Shown: positions 31,274-40,148, counted from the first letter of the stretch. The stretch: 64,000 nucleotides of DNA from Massilia sp. Leaf139 (GCF_001424165.1 NZ_LMOJ01000001.1:213194-277193), one strand, 5' to 3'. Notes: generated by a model not told the origin, from the letters alone. A program made the numbers and translations.

Positions 31274-31927
31274 CTACGGCTCGAACCGGTAACCGAGTCC
31301 GTAAATCGAGCGAATCGGCTCGTACTCCGGCGTCGCCAGCGCGATCTTGCGGCGCAAGTTCTTGATGTGGCTGTCAACGGCGCGATCCGTCACCTCGAGC
31401 TTGTCCTGGTGCGCCTGCGCCAGCAGCTGGGCGCGCGACAGCACCTGGCCCGGTCGGCGCGCGAGCGCGGCCAGCAGGGCAAATTCCGTCGGCGTCAATT
31501 CCAGCGCCTGCCCGCGCAGTCTGGCGCGGCGTGCTCTGGCATCGATGGCCAACGGCGCCGCCGGCACGCCCGCGCGGCGCAGGATCGCTTTCACGCGCGC
31601 CACCAGTTCGCGCGGGCTGAAGGGTTTGCAGAGGTAGTCGTCGGCGCCCAGTTCCAGTCCCAGCAGGCGGTCGATCTCCTCGACGCGCGCGGTCGTCATC
31701 ACGACCGGCACCTCGGAAAAGCTGCGTACCTCGCGGCACAGCGCCAGGCCGTCGAGGCCGGGCAGCATCAGGTCGAGCACGACCAGGGCGGGCGGCGCGG
31801 CGCGGATCGCGGCCAGCGCCGCGGCGCCGTCGCCGAACACCGTGGGCACAAAGCCGGCCGCGCGCAGGTAGTCGGCCACCAGGGCCGCCAGTTCGGGTTC
31901 GTCCTCGACGATGTAAATGGTGTTCAT
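31274..31927 (-). CDS. OmpR/PhoB-family response regulator (BaeR-like)
   Basis: 217 residues. Receiver domain with IVEDEPE acidic residues, phospho-acceptor Asp in LVVLDLMLPGLDG and Lys in DDYLCKPFSP; the C-terminal winged helix is marked by LTPTEFALLAALARRPGQVLSR and the DRAVDSHIKNLRRKI recognition region. Its ATG overlaps the kinase stop (ATGA), so it is translated with its partner kinase. Target genes unknown; the neighbouring exported protein is one candidate. Confidence 0.93.
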   Translation of the reverse strand: MNTIYIVEDEPELAALVADYLRAAGFVPTVFGDGAAALAAIRAAPPALVVLDLMLPGLDGLALCREVRSFSEVPVVMTTARVEEIDRLLGLELGADDYLCKPFSPRELVARVKAILRRAGVPAAPLAIDARARRARLRGQALELTPTEFALLAALARRPGQVLSRAQLLAQAHQDKLEVTDRAVDSHIKNLRRKIALATPEYEPIRSIYGLGYRFEP

Positions 31928-33450
31928 GCGAGCGGAAAACCGAGGGTGACGCGCAGGCCGCCCGTCGGCGCGTGCGCGAATTCGAGCTGGCCGCCTTGCG
32001 CCTCGACCAGGCGCCGGCACAGCGCGAGGCCGAGGCCGGCGCCGCCGCCGGCGCGGCTGCGCGAGGCGTCGACACGGTAGAAGCGTTCGCCCAGGCGCGC
32101 CAGGGCGGTGTCGGGCACGCCGGGCGCGCTGTCGTCGACGGTCAATGCGAACCGTCCGCCGTCCGCGCGCGCCGAGAGCAGCACGCGCCCCGGCGCGCTC
32201 GTGTAACGCAGGCTGTTTTCGAACAGGTTGCACAGCACCTGGCGCATGCGGTCTGGGTCGAGCAGGACGGTCGCGCGCGGCGGCGCGGCGGCAATGTCAA
32301 GCGTCAGGCCCGCCGTGCGCAGGCGTTCGCCGAAAGCCTCGGCCTCGTCGCAGGCCAGCTGCCACAGGTCGGCCGGCTCGCGCCGCAAGTCGAGGGCGCC
32401 GACGTCCGCGCGCGCCAGCGCATACAGTTCGTCGATCAGTTTCGAGAGCGCCAGCACCTGGCGCAGCATGGCCGCCACTTGCGGCGGGTCGGCGCTGCGT
32501 ACGCCATCCTGCACCGCCTCCAGCTGGGCGCGCAGGACGGCCAGCGGCGTGCGCAGCTCGTGCGAGGTATCGGCTACCCACTGGCGGCGCGCCTCCTCGG
32601 CGCCCTGCAGGCGCGCTGCCAGCGCATTGAAATGGCCGGACAGTTCGCCCAGCTCGTCGCTGCGGTTTTCTTCAAGGCGGGTCTCGAAGCGTCCGTCGGC
32701 CAGCAGGCGCGCGCCAGTGGCCAGGCGGCCGATCGGACGCCGGAAGTGCAGGGCGAGCAGGGTCGCGACCAGGGCGCTGAGCAGCATGCCTGCGGCGGCG
32801 ATCGGCCACAGGCTGGCGCCCAGCTGCTGCAGGAAGGCATAGGCGAGGGCGTCGGTCGGCCGCGCCGTGCGCGCCACGGCGAGGTAGCCGATGGTGCGGC
32901 CTTCGAACAGGATCGGGCGCCGCGCCAGCGGCAGCGTGCCGGGCGGGCGGCCGGCGACGAACTTGCCGGCGGCATCGAACAGGGTGATGCGCGACTGCAG
33001 GGGCGCGTCGCCCGGCTCGGCGTCGACGGGGATCGCGCGCAGTGAAGGCAAGGGCAGCGGCGGCAGCGGCGGCAAGGGCGGAGCCGGTGGCGCCGGCGGA
33101 GCGGGCGCGGCGGGCGGCGCGGGCAGGGCCGGTGCCGGCGCAACCGGTGCCGCTGGCGCGGGCGCCACTGCGACTGCGCGCGCCTCGCGCTCGGCCTGCA
33201 GGCGCGCCAGTTCGCGTGCGATCCAGTCGCGCCTGCCGTCGGCCGGAATGAAATCCCAGCCGCCGTGGCGGGCATGGCGGCGCGCGAGTGCGTTCGACAG
33301 TTCTTCCAGGCGATCGAGTTCGATCTGGACGGCATAGTCGCCGAAGCCCTCGAGCACGTTCTGGCGCAGCAGCCAGACGGCGCTCGCCGCCACCGCCAGG
33401 ATGGCCAGCAGGACGGAGGCAAACAGGCGAAGGCCGATCGATATCTTCAA
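31924..33450 (-). CDS. sensor histidine kinase (BaeS-like) with proline-rich periplasmic segment
   Basis: 508 residues. TM1 about 9-28, periplasmic part about 30-210, TM2 about 213-235, HAMP to about 285, HisKA with H297 in DTSHELRTPL, HATPase with N-box LFENSLRYT and G-boxes DDSAPGVPD and GGGAGLGLAL. The periplasmic part contains an unusual Ala/Pro tract (about 96-136) of APP, LPP and similar units. Kinase-first order matches baeSR. The stimulus is unknown, perhaps envelope stress (inference). Confidence 0.92.
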   Translation of the reverse strand: MKISIGLRLFASVLLAILAVAASAVWLLRQNVLEGFGDYAVQIELDRLEELSNALARRHARHGGWDFIPADGRRDWIARELARLQAEREARAVAVAPAPAAPVAPAPALPAPPAAPAPPAPPAPPLPPLPPLPLPSLRAIPVDAEPGDAPLQSRITLFDAAGKFVAGRPPGTLPLARRPILFEGRTIGYLAVARTARPTDALAYAFLQQLGASLWPIAAAGMLLSALVATLLALHFRRPIGRLATGARLLADGRFETRLEENRSDELGELSGHFNALAARLQGAEEARRQWVADTSHELRTPLAVLRAQLEAVQDGVRSADPPQVAAMLRQVLALSKLIDELYALARADVGALDLRREPADLWQLACDEAEAFGERLRTAGLTLDIAAAPPRATVLLDPDRMRQVLCNLFENSLRYTSAPGRVLLSARADGGRFALTVDDSAPGVPDTALARLGERFYRVDASRSRAGGGAGLGLALCRRLVEAQGGQLEFAHAPTGGLRVTLGFPLA

Positions 33451-33508
33451 GAGGTGTGCATGGGTGGTGGTGGCATGCCATTCTAGGCCAAGCCTCGTCC
33501 CGGAAGAC

Positions 33509-33546
33509 GAAAAAAAAGACGCCCGTCACCGCGAGGCGAAGGGCGT
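33509..33546 (-). terminator. terminator of the second TonB receptor gene
   Basis: On the minus strand ACGCCC and GGGCGT enclose an inner CGCCTCGCGGTG hairpin and are followed by CTTTTTTTT. It lies about 75 bases after the receptor stop. Confidence 0.85.
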
Positions 33547-33618
33547 GCTTTGAAGCCGATGCGCTGCTGGAGGAGCAGAACTGTGGCGCTGATGATCAGC
33601 GCAAATCAGGAGCGCAGA

Positions 33619-35916
33619 TCAGAAGCGGAGATTCGCGGTCAGGCTGGCCGAACGCGGCGTGCCCGGCGTGTAGCGGTAGCCGCTCTTGTTGATCGCCGCG
33701 ACATAGCGCTCGTCGCCGACGTTGTAGACGTTCAGGCGGATGTCGAGGTTCGGGGTGACGGCATACGAGGCCATCGCGTCGAACACCCAGTAGGAATCGG
33801 CATAGGCCGGGGTGCCGATGGCGCCGTCGGTGCCGCGCAGCAGGCGGTCGGAGAAGCGCGCGCCGCCGCCGACCTTCAGGCCGAAGGGCAGGTCGTAGGA
33901 CGTCCACAGCGTGAACGAGCTTTTCGGCGTGTAGGTCAGGGCGTTCTCGCCGCCGGCGGTGATGACCTTGCCTGCTTCGACGCTGGTGTCCATGTACAGG
34001 TAGCCGGCGCTGACCAGCCAGTTGCGCGCCACTTCGCCGACCATGCCCAGCTCGACGCCCTGCACGCGCTTCTTGCCGGTCTGGTAGTACTTGAGGTCGA
34101 CCGGATCCTGCTCGACTTCGTTCTTCACCTCGGTGCGGAACAGTGCGGCCGACAGCGACAGCTTCTGCTTGAAGAGGTCGAGCTTGCCGCCCAGTTCCGT
34201 GGTCATCGTTTCCTGCGGATCGTAGATCGGGTTCTGCGCGCTGTTGAGGTTGCCCGACACCGTGAAGCTCGAACCCGGCGGCTGCTTGGAGCTGGCGGCC
34301 ATCGCATACACGCTGCTGTTGGCGGTCGGCTTGTAGAGCACCGACAGCTTGCCGTTGACGAAGGTGTCGCCGACCTTGAAGTGGGTGGCGACCGGACCGA
34401 CGGTTGCCGTCGGCGCGGCCACCACGGTGTAGTCGCCGCTGAAGTGGTCGGCGCGCAGGCCGCCGTTGATGATCCAGTGCTCGCCGATCTTGATGGTGTC
34501 GAAGGCGTACAGGCTTTGCGTGTCGACGGTGGCGTCGTTGTAGGCGCCGGTGCGGCGTGGCGCGTAGCCGATCAGCGGCGCGCCCGGATCCGGGTTGTAC
34601 AGGCTGGTGCGGCCGTCGATACCGACCGTGCCCAGGCCAGTGAGGCCGTAGGTGATCTGGCTTTCGCTGGTCAGCTCCAGGCCCGTCACCAGCGTGTGGC
34701 GCAGCGAACCGGTGTCGAACTGGGAGGTCAGCGCGGTCTGGTTGGTGATGATCTTGTTCTGCTGATCCTTGACAGTGCGGGTGTTGCGCACCAGCGTCCA
34801 GGATGCAGGGTCGTTCAGCGTGGCCGGCGTGGTGCCGATGTTGGCCGCCGTGCCCATGAAGGCGGAGAGCAGGTAGTCCTGGCTGGTGCGGCCATAGCGC
34901 GAAATGTTATGCAGCTTGAAGCCGGGCGCGAAGTCGTGCTCGATGCGCACGGTCGCCATGTCGGCCTTGATCTTGTCGTAGTCGGCGTTGGAGCCGTAGA
35001 AGTTCTGCGGGTCGACGGTCGGCGCATTGCCGATCTGCGGACGGGTGCGGTCGGGGCTGGAGTAGCCGGGCAGGCCGATCGTCGGCACGCCGCCATCCGG
35101 GATGTTGTCCTGGTCGACGTGCAGGTAGTCCAGCACCACGCGCGTCGGGCCGTTCAGGCCGAAGCCCAGGCTCGGCGCGATGGCCCAGCGCTTGTCCTTG
35201 ACGACGTCGCGCGCGGCGTCGCCGGAATCCTGGCCCATCGCGTTCAGGCGCAGGGCGATGCCGCGCTCGGCGTTCAAGACCTTGTTGGCGTCGACCGTGA
35301 GGCGCTTCTGCGAGGCGCTGCCGCCGGTGACCGAGCCGGAGATGGCATCGGCCATGTGCGCTTTCTTCGTCACCAGGTTGACCGAGCCGGTCGGCGCGCC
35401 GCGGCCGTTGTCGGTGCCGGCCGGGCCCTTCACGACGTCGATCTGTTCCAGGTTGAAGACGTCGCGCGAGACCGAGCCGACGTCGCGTACGCCGTCGACG
35501 AAGATGCTGCCCGAGGTATCGAAGCCGCGCATGAAGATGGCGTCGCCGGTATTCGTGTTGCCGTTCTCGCCGAGGAAGAAGGCACCGACGCCGGGCGTGT
35601 TGCGCAGTGCTTCGGTGAGGGTAAGGGCGCCTTGCTGCTCGATCAGTTCCTTCTTGATGACCTGCACCGACTGGGCCGTGTCGACCAGCTTTTCCGTGTA
35701 CTTCGGCGAGCTCGCACGCTCGGCCTTGAAGTCATTCTCGGTTCTGCCGACGACTTCGACCTTGGAGACGGGCGCGCTGGCGGCGTCGTCGAGTGCGGGT
35801 GGGGTGCTGGTATCCGCTGCCTGCGCCGCGAGCGGCAGCAGCATGGTCGCCAGGGCGGCGCTCATGTGCTGGTTGAAACGGCTGGTGGCGTGCTTGCGGC
35901 TTTTGATCGATTGCAT
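33619..35916 (-). CDS. TonB-dependent siderophore receptor (catecholate type)
   Basis: 765 residues from ATG 35916, which has AGGATGACC in front (ATG 35922 is the alternative). Signal peptide to about residue 34 (LLPLAAQA), plug domain with FMRGFDTSGSIFVDGVRD and QIDVVKGPAGTDNGRG, then a barrel that ends SASLTANLRF. No FecA-type signalling domain. A Fur-like box lies about 100 bases upstream. Paralogous in layout to the receptor at 9158. It is next to, but read separately from, the flavin-reductase operon at 36410-40817, which could process the imported ferric complex. Confidence 0.93.
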   Translation of the reverse strand: MQSIKSRKHATSRFNQHMSAALATMLLPLAAQAADTSTPPALDDAASAPVSKVEVVGRTENDFKAERASSPKYTEKLVDTAQSVQVIKKELIEQQGALTLTEALRNTPGVGAFFLGENGNTNTGDAIFMRGFDTSGSIFVDGVRDVGSVSRDVFNLEQIDVVKGPAGTDNGRGAPTGSVNLVTKKAHMADAISGSVTGGSASQKRLTVDANKVLNAERGIALRLNAMGQDSGDAARDVVKDKRWAIAPSLGFGLNGPTRVVLDYLHVDQDNIPDGGVPTIGLPGYSSPDRTRPQIGNAPTVDPQNFYGSNADYDKIKADMATVRIEHDFAPGFKLHNISRYGRTSQDYLLSAFMGTAANIGTTPATLNDPASWTLVRNTRTVKDQQNKIITNQTALTSQFDTGSLRHTLVTGLELTSESQITYGLTGLGTVGIDGRTSLYNPDPGAPLIGYAPRRTGAYNDATVDTQSLYAFDTIKIGEHWIINGGLRADHFSGDYTVVAAPTATVGPVATHFKVGDTFVNGKLSVLYKPTANSSVYAMAASSKQPPGSSFTVSGNLNSAQNPIYDPQETMTTELGGKLDLFKQKLSLSAALFRTEVKNEVEQDPVDLKYYQTGKKRVQGVELGMVGEVARNWLVSAGYLYMDTSVEAGKVITAGGENALTYTPKSSFTLWTSYDLPFGLKVGGGARFSDRLLRGTDGAIGTPAYADSYWVFDAMASYAVTPNLDIRLNVYNVGDERYVAAINKSGYRYTPGTPRSASLTANLRF

Positions 35917-36011
35917 GGTCATCCTGTTTTTCTCTCGTTGGAGGACACCCGTTTGGCGCGGGCGCTTCTTGTTGAACTGACCAGCATTCTAGTGAGCGTT
36001 TTGCGTTTTGT

Positions 36012-36032
36012 AAATGAGAATTGTTATCATTC
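36012..36032. promoter_or_regulatory. Fur box upstream of the second TonB receptor
   Basis: ATGAGAATTGTTATCATT matches the Fur inverted repeat closely and sits in an AT-rich promoter-like stretch about 100 bases before the receptor start. Confidence 0.8.
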
Positions 36033-36058
36033 GCGTTCAATTGAAGTCGGTGGGTATC

Positions 36059-36226
36059 GTAGGGTGGGCTCTCCGAGCCCACGCGGTACGGCATATGCGC
36101 ACACGCGGCGCAAGGGATGCTCGCCGATTGCCGCGATGAATTGGGATGGGGGCGTCCGCGGCTTCACGGCGACGATGTACCAATGCACGAGCACGACCGC
36201 GTGGGCACGGGGTGCCCACCCTACGG
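36059..36226. repeat. inverted pair of palindromic repeats (family 1)
   Basis: GTAGGGTGGGCTCTCC / GAGCCCACGCGG at 36059-36086 and GCGTGGGCACGG / GGTGCCCACCCTACGG at 36199-36226, in opposite orientation and 112 bases apart. Confidence 0.85.
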
Positions 36227-36339
36227 ACGCAACCGTACGAAGTAAGAGATCGTTGGCCGGTCAGCCAGCAAGTCAAAAAGTTTTGCACAGAAATTGTGGA
36301 TAACACTGTGCGGCACTGCCGCGCTCAGCCGGCAAGTGC

Positions 36340-36353
36340 TTGATTTATATCAA
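36340..36353. promoter_or_regulatory. FNR/Anr/Dnr-type box
   Basis: TTGATTTATATCAA fits TTGAT-N4-ATCAA exactly. It lies between the 3' end of the reductase gene and the TonB receptor promoter (start codon over 420 bases away), so its target is unclear. Confidence 0.5.
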
Positions 36354-36409
36354 GATTGCAGTTGCGCTCAAGAATCGTGCATGCGTGCGGCATGCGTAGT
36401 CACGCACAC

Positions 36410-37744
36410 TCAGTACACGTCGCGCCGATAGCGCCCCTGTGCCGCCAGCTCGTCGAGCGCCTCCGGCCCGAGCGCAGACGCCAGCGCCTCGTGCACGCCG
36501 CTCGCCATGCCTTGCAGGCTGCCGCAGACATAGATCGCGGCGCCGCGGGCGATCCAGCCGCGTACAAGCTCGCCTTGCTCGGCCAGCAGGTGCTGCACAT
36601 AGCGTGGCGTGGCGCCGTCGCGCGAGAAGACGGCGTCGAGGCGGGCCAGGCGGCCGCTGTCGCGCCAGCGTTCAAGTTCGTCGCGGCAGAGGAAGTCGAG
36701 ACGCGCATTGCGCTCGCCGAACACCAGCCAGTTGTCGTGCATGCCGGCGTCGATGCGCGCCTTCAAGTGGGCGCGCAGGCCGGCCAGGCCAGTGCCGTTG
36801 CCGATCAAGATCAGGGGCCGCGCGGCGTTCTCGCCCAGGCGGAAGCGCGCATGGGTGCGCACGCGCAGATGAACGGCGTCGCGACCCGTCGCTTCGCGGC
36901 ACAGCCAGCCGGAGGCGGCGCCCAGGCTGCCGTCGGCGTGGTGCTGCAGGCGCACCAGTAATTCGATGCGGCCCTCGGCCGGAACCGAGGCGATCGAGTA
37001 TTCGCGCGGCAGATCCGGGTCGCTCGGCGCGCAGACCTGCACCAGGTCGCCCGCTTCCCAATCGGGCAAGGCGCCCTCGGCCGGGATCAGCGCGATCCGG
37101 TACAGGGGCGCGCCGGCGCTGCCTTCGTTGAGCTGGGTGCGCTCGAGGATGCGCCATTGGCCGTAGGCCGGCGCTTCCCAGTCCGGCATGTCGCTGGTGC
37201 CGGCCAGGTGGCTCAGCTGGTGCTGCCAGGCGCCGATGGCCTCGGCGTCGCCGCGGTCGACTTCGATGCGGCCGAACAGGGCGGTGGCGCCGCGCGCGGC
37301 CAGCCAGGCATCCAAGGCGCGGCCGAAGCCGCAGTAATTGGTGTAGCTGCTGTCGCCCAGTGCCAGCACGGCGTAATGCAAGGCAAAGAGATCTGGCGCA
37401 TCGGCCATCGTCACGCCGGCGAAGCGCGCGGCGGCGTCGGGCGAATCGCCTTCGCCATAGGTACTTGCGATGAAGAGGGCGCGCGTGGCGCCGGACAGGG
37501 TGGCGGCGTCGAGCTGCGAGATGCACAGGGCGCGCGCCGACAGGCCCCCAAGCGACAGGGTGCTTGCCGTCTGCTGCGCCAGGTATTCGGCGTTGCCGGT
37601 CTGGCTGGCGTAGACCACCAGCCAATCAGCCACGCCGGTGGCAGCAGCCACGGAAGGACGGCGCAGCATCGCCGCGCACAGGCCGCCCCAGGCCAGGATC
37701 AGGAACAGGGCGCCGCTCCAGCGCACGGGATCGATGGTCATCAT
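36410..37744 (-). CDS. membrane-anchored flavodoxin / FAD-NAD(P)H reductase (sulfite-reductase flavoprotein type)
   Basis: 444 residues. One N-terminal helix (ALFLILAWGGLCAAML), a flavodoxin domain with VVYASQTGNAEYLA, STYGEGDSP and LGDSSYTNYCGFG for FMN, then FAD-binding PREYSIASVP and NAD(P)-binding segments LIGNGTGLAGLRAH and YVCGSLQGMA. It should take electrons from NAD(P)H on the cytoplasmic side and pass them through FMN to a membrane or periplasmic acceptor. In other bacteria a PepSY membrane part is fused to such a reductase; here it is a separate gene (40149). Overlaps apbE by ATGA. Confidence 0.9.
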   Translation of the reverse strand: MMTIDPVRWSGALFLILAWGGLCAAMLRRPSVAAATGVADWLVVYASQTGNAEYLAQQTASTLSLGGLSARALCISQLDAATLSGATRALFIASTYGEGDSPDAAARFAGVTMADAPDLFALHYAVLALGDSSYTNYCGFGRALDAWLAARGATALFGRIEVDRGDAEAIGAWQHQLSHLAGTSDMPDWEAPAYGQWRILERTQLNEGSAGAPLYRIALIPAEGALPDWEAGDLVQVCAPSDPDLPREYSIASVPAEGRIELLVRLQHHADGSLGAASGWLCREATGRDAVHLRVRTHARFRLGENAARPLILIGNGTGLAGLRAHLKARIDAGMHDNWLVFGERNARLDFLCRDELERWRDSGRLARLDAVFSRDGATPRYVQHLLAEQGELVRGWIARGAAIYVCGSLQGMASGVHEALASALGPEALDELAAQGRYRRDVY

Positions 37745-38745
37745 TGCAGCATGGCGCGGTAGGCGCTGGTCGTGTTTTCTTCGAGGGCGCCGGGGCGGCG
37801 CAGCAGCAGGCGCGCGGCCAGGCCGCGTTCCTCGGCAAAGGCCAGGCCGGCGTCAAGGCCGAGCACGGTGATCGTGGTCGAGAGGGCGTCGGCCGCCATG
37901 CAGGTTTCGTGCAGCACGGTGCAGGAGGCGACCTCGTTGGCGACCGGATAGCCGCTGCGCGGATCGAGCGTGTGCGAGGCGCGCAGGCCGCCATGCTCGA
38001 AATAGCGGCGGTAGTCGCCTGAGGTGGCGATCGCCAGGCCATGCAGGGCGGCGACGGTCGGCGCGCTGTCGATGCCGGGCACGCCTTCGAGCGTGACCCA
38101 CCAGGGCTGGCCGTCCGGCTTCATGCCGGCGCCGCGCAGCTCGCCGCCGATCTCGACCAGGTAGTGACGGATGCCGTGCCGTTCCAGGCACCAGGCCAGG
38201 CGGTCGACGGCATAGCCCTTGGCGATCGAAGAGAAATCGAGCAGCGCGCCGCCCGGCTGCAGCAGGCGGCCGCCTTCACGGTCGAAAGTGGGATCGAGCG
38301 CCGCGCGTTGCGCCAGCACTGCGCGCACCGCATCCGGCGCGGGGGTATAAAAGCCGGGCTGGTTGTAGCGCCGCTCGGGCCCGAAGCCCCACAGGTTCAC
38401 GAGCGCGCCGGCAAAAGGATCGTAGGCGCCGCCGCTGTCTTGCGCCACCTGCAGCGCATAGTCCAGCACGGCGACGAAACGCGGCGGCAGCGCATGCCAG
38501 CTGCCGGCAGGAGCGCGGTTGTAGCGGCCGAGGACGGAGTCCGGATCCCAGTGGCTCATCTCGGTATTGATGCCGTCGAGTTCCGCCTGCAGCTGCAGCC
38601 CGAGCTGGCTACGCACGCCGGGCGGCAGCAGCAGGCGCGCCGACCAGCTCGTCCCCATCGTCGCGCCGGAGGCGTCGTGCAGCACGCTGCCGTCGGGGAC
38701 GACGGCAGGATCGATAGACAGCGGAACGAGCACCGAGTGTTGCAA
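37741..38745 (-). CDS. apbE: FAD:protein FMN transferase
   Basis: 334 residues. ApbE landmarks: SGATMGTSWSA at the start of the domain, ISTEMSHWDPDSVLGRYN-like text (INTEMSHW), YDPFAGALVNLWGFG, DFSSIAKGYAVDRLA, LVEIGGELRGAG, and the metal-binding aspartate region ADALSTTITVLG. It transfers FMN from FAD to a Ser/Thr of exported proteins. The start is TTG 38745 or GTG 38733; no clear ATG and no signal peptide or lipobox is visible, which is odd for an enzyme usually acting outside the cytoplasm. A likely acceptor, the DUF2271 protein, is encoded in the same operon. Confidence 0.9.
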   Translation of the reverse strand: MQHSVLVPLSIDPAVVPDGSVLHDASGATMGTSWSARLLLPPGVRSQLGLQLQAELDGINTEMSHWDPDSVLGRYNRAPAGSWHALPPRFVAVLDYALQVAQDSGGAYDPFAGALVNLWGFGPERRYNQPGFYTPAPDAVRAVLAQRAALDPTFDREGGRLLQPGGALLDFSSIAKGYAVDRLAWCLERHGIRHYLVEIGGELRGAGMKPDGQPWWVTLEGVPGIDSAPTVAALHGLAIATSGDYRRYFEHGGLRASHTLDPRSGYPVANEVASCTVLHETCMAADALSTTITVLGLDAGLAFAEERGLAARLLLRRPGALEENTTSAYRAMLQ

Positions 38746-38752
38746 GAGCCGC

Positions 38753-39580
38753 TTACTCCGGCAGGGCTTCGAGCGTGGCCGTGTAGGCGTAGCGGCGGGT
38801 TTCGGCCGGGCCGTTGTCCGGGCCGGGACCCTTGCCCGGATTCGGCGGGTAGGCCGCGTTCATCCAGTACATGTTCGCGGCCGGCAGCGTGAAGCTGGCC
38901 TCGCCCTTGGCATCGGTGGTCAGGCGGATTTCGCCGGCCACGCCGCGGTAGCGCACGCCGCCCGGCACCAGGCTGAAGGGCAGGTTCGGCAGCGGTTTGC
39001 CGTCGAGCAGGAAGCGCACGCGCATGGTCTCGTTGGCGCGCAGGTCGTTCGGATGGGTCAGCGGCACCATTTCCAGGCCGGCGTTGGTCGGCTTGAGGGC
39101 GCCGTCGCTGGCTTTCTTGGAGGTGACGAAGGTTTCGATACGCTGGTGGGTGAGCGTCTTGCGCACCTCGGTGGCGCCGGCCGGCACCTGCTTGGCGAAA
39201 TCGGCCTCGCTGCCGCGGAAGCGTTTCACCTCATTGCCGACCTTGTAGCTGCCCATCGCGTTGTTGCTGACGAGCGCGATGCGGTAGGTGCCTTCCTGGG
39301 GCAGCGGCAGGTCGACCGAGGAGCGCATCTTGCCCATCACGGCGGCCGGGGCTGGCGCGGTGCTGCCGTCTGGGGCGGTGACGGTGAGGCCGTCCATGCG
39401 CAGCGGCATGTGGTCGATGTCGAACAGGCCTTCCGAGACGGCGCCGTCGATCGTGACCCAGCCCTTGTCTTCGACAATTGTCGAGGTCGGCAGCATCCAG
39501 GGACGGTGCGCGCTGGCGGCGCCGGCGGTGGCGGCCAGGATCAGGGCCAAAACACCATGTTTGACGAATGAATTTTCCAT
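38753..39580 (-). CDS. DUF4198-domain exported protein
   Basis: 275 residues. Signal peptide MENSFVKHGVLALILAATA to about residue 24, mature start HRPWMLPTSTIVEDKGWVTIDG. This His-rich beginning and the beta-sandwich pattern match DUF4198 (NikM/CbiK-like) proteins linked to metal uptake. The C-terminal part has an Ig-like LPNLPFSLVPGG segment and a Pro/Gly-rich NPGKGPGPDNGP loop. Third gene of the Fur-box operon; it probably works in the periplasm with the DUF2271 protein. Confidence 0.85.
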   Translation of the reverse strand: MENSFVKHGVLALILAATAGAASAHRPWMLPTSTIVEDKGWVTIDGAVSEGLFDIDHMPLRMDGLTVTAPDGSTAPAPAAVMGKMRSSVDLPLPQEGTYRIALVSNNAMGSYKVGNEVKRFRGSEADFAKQVPAGATEVRKTLTHQRIETFVTSKKASDGALKPTNAGLEMVPLTHPNDLRANETMRVRFLLDGKPLPNLPFSLVPGGVRYRGVAGEIRLTTDAKGEASFTLPAANMYWMNAAYPPNPGKGPGPDNGPAETRRYAYTATLEALPE

Positions 39581-39592
39581 GATGCCGCTTTC

Positions 39593-40117
39593 TTATTGAA
39601 TGTTGAGGGAGACTGCGCCGAGTTCTTCCTTGCCGTTGGCGGTTGCCGCGACCTTGCCCTTGGCCGGCAGCGTGAAGGGCACGCGCACCAGTTCGCGTCC
39701 GCCCGCTTCGCGCGCCGCTTCCACGACCAGCTTGTAGTCGCCGGCCGGCAGCTTGTCGATGCCGGTACGCGCCGGGCCGAAGCTCATCGTGTGGGTGCCG
39801 GCGGCGCGCGTCGCGCCCGAGACGCCGTCGATCGGTAATTGGGCTTCGCGGCCGGCTTTTCTCCACCAGGTGCGCATGTCCTTCACCCACTTCTCGCCGG
39901 CATTGTCCTTCTTCTTGACGTCGTAGAGCACGGCCAGGGTCGAGGCGACGGCGCCGTCGCCCTTTTCGATCCACATCGCGACATACGGCTTGTGGTACTC
40001 GGCCACGTTCAGCTGCGGCAGTTCGAACTTCACCGAGAGGTCGGCGGCCACGGCGCCGCCGGACATCAGCGGCAGGGTCAGCGGTAGGCTCAGTGCCAGC
40101 GAGGAGGACAGTTTCAT
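39593..40117 (-). CDS. DUF2271 exported protein with an ApbE flavinylation motif
   Basis: 174 residues. Signal peptide to about residue 25 (LPLTLPLMSGGAVAA). The mature beta-rich domain has YHKPYVAMWIEKGDG, DVKKKDNAGEKWVKDMRTWWRK and then D97-G-V-S100-G-A-T103, which fits the D-x-x-(S/T)-G-A-T flavinylation motif of ApbE targets, with T103 as the expected FMN attachment residue. GAAGG lies 8 bases before the ATG. It is probably a periplasmic FMN-bearing electron carrier between the membrane reductase parts and a ferric substrate (inference). Confidence 0.85.
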   Translation of the reverse strand: MKLSSSLALSLPLTLPLMSGGAVAADLSVKFELPQLNVAEYHKPYVAMWIEKGDGAVASTLAVLYDVKKKDNAGEKWVKDMRTWWRKAGREAQLPIDGVSGATRAAGTHTMSFGPARTGIDKLPAGDYKLVVEAAREAGGRELVRVPFTLPAKGKVAATANGKEELGAVSLNIQ

Positions 40118-40148
40118 GCAATGCCTTCTATATAGAGAGGTAGACGAT

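Larger units (their letters stand above)
35917..36409. other. 493-base gap: Fur box, repeat pair, FNR-like box
   Basis: Holds the Fur box of the TonB receptor (36012-36032), an inverted repeat pair (36059-36226) and a perfect FNR-type dyad (36340-36353). No gene is seen; the stretch 36086-36198 between the repeats has no features I can name. Confidence 0.6.

Noticed and set aside
33550..36303. Open frame of about 900 codons opposite the second TonB receptor
   Set aside because: Same reason: it crosses the receptor gene, its Fur box and a repeat pair.
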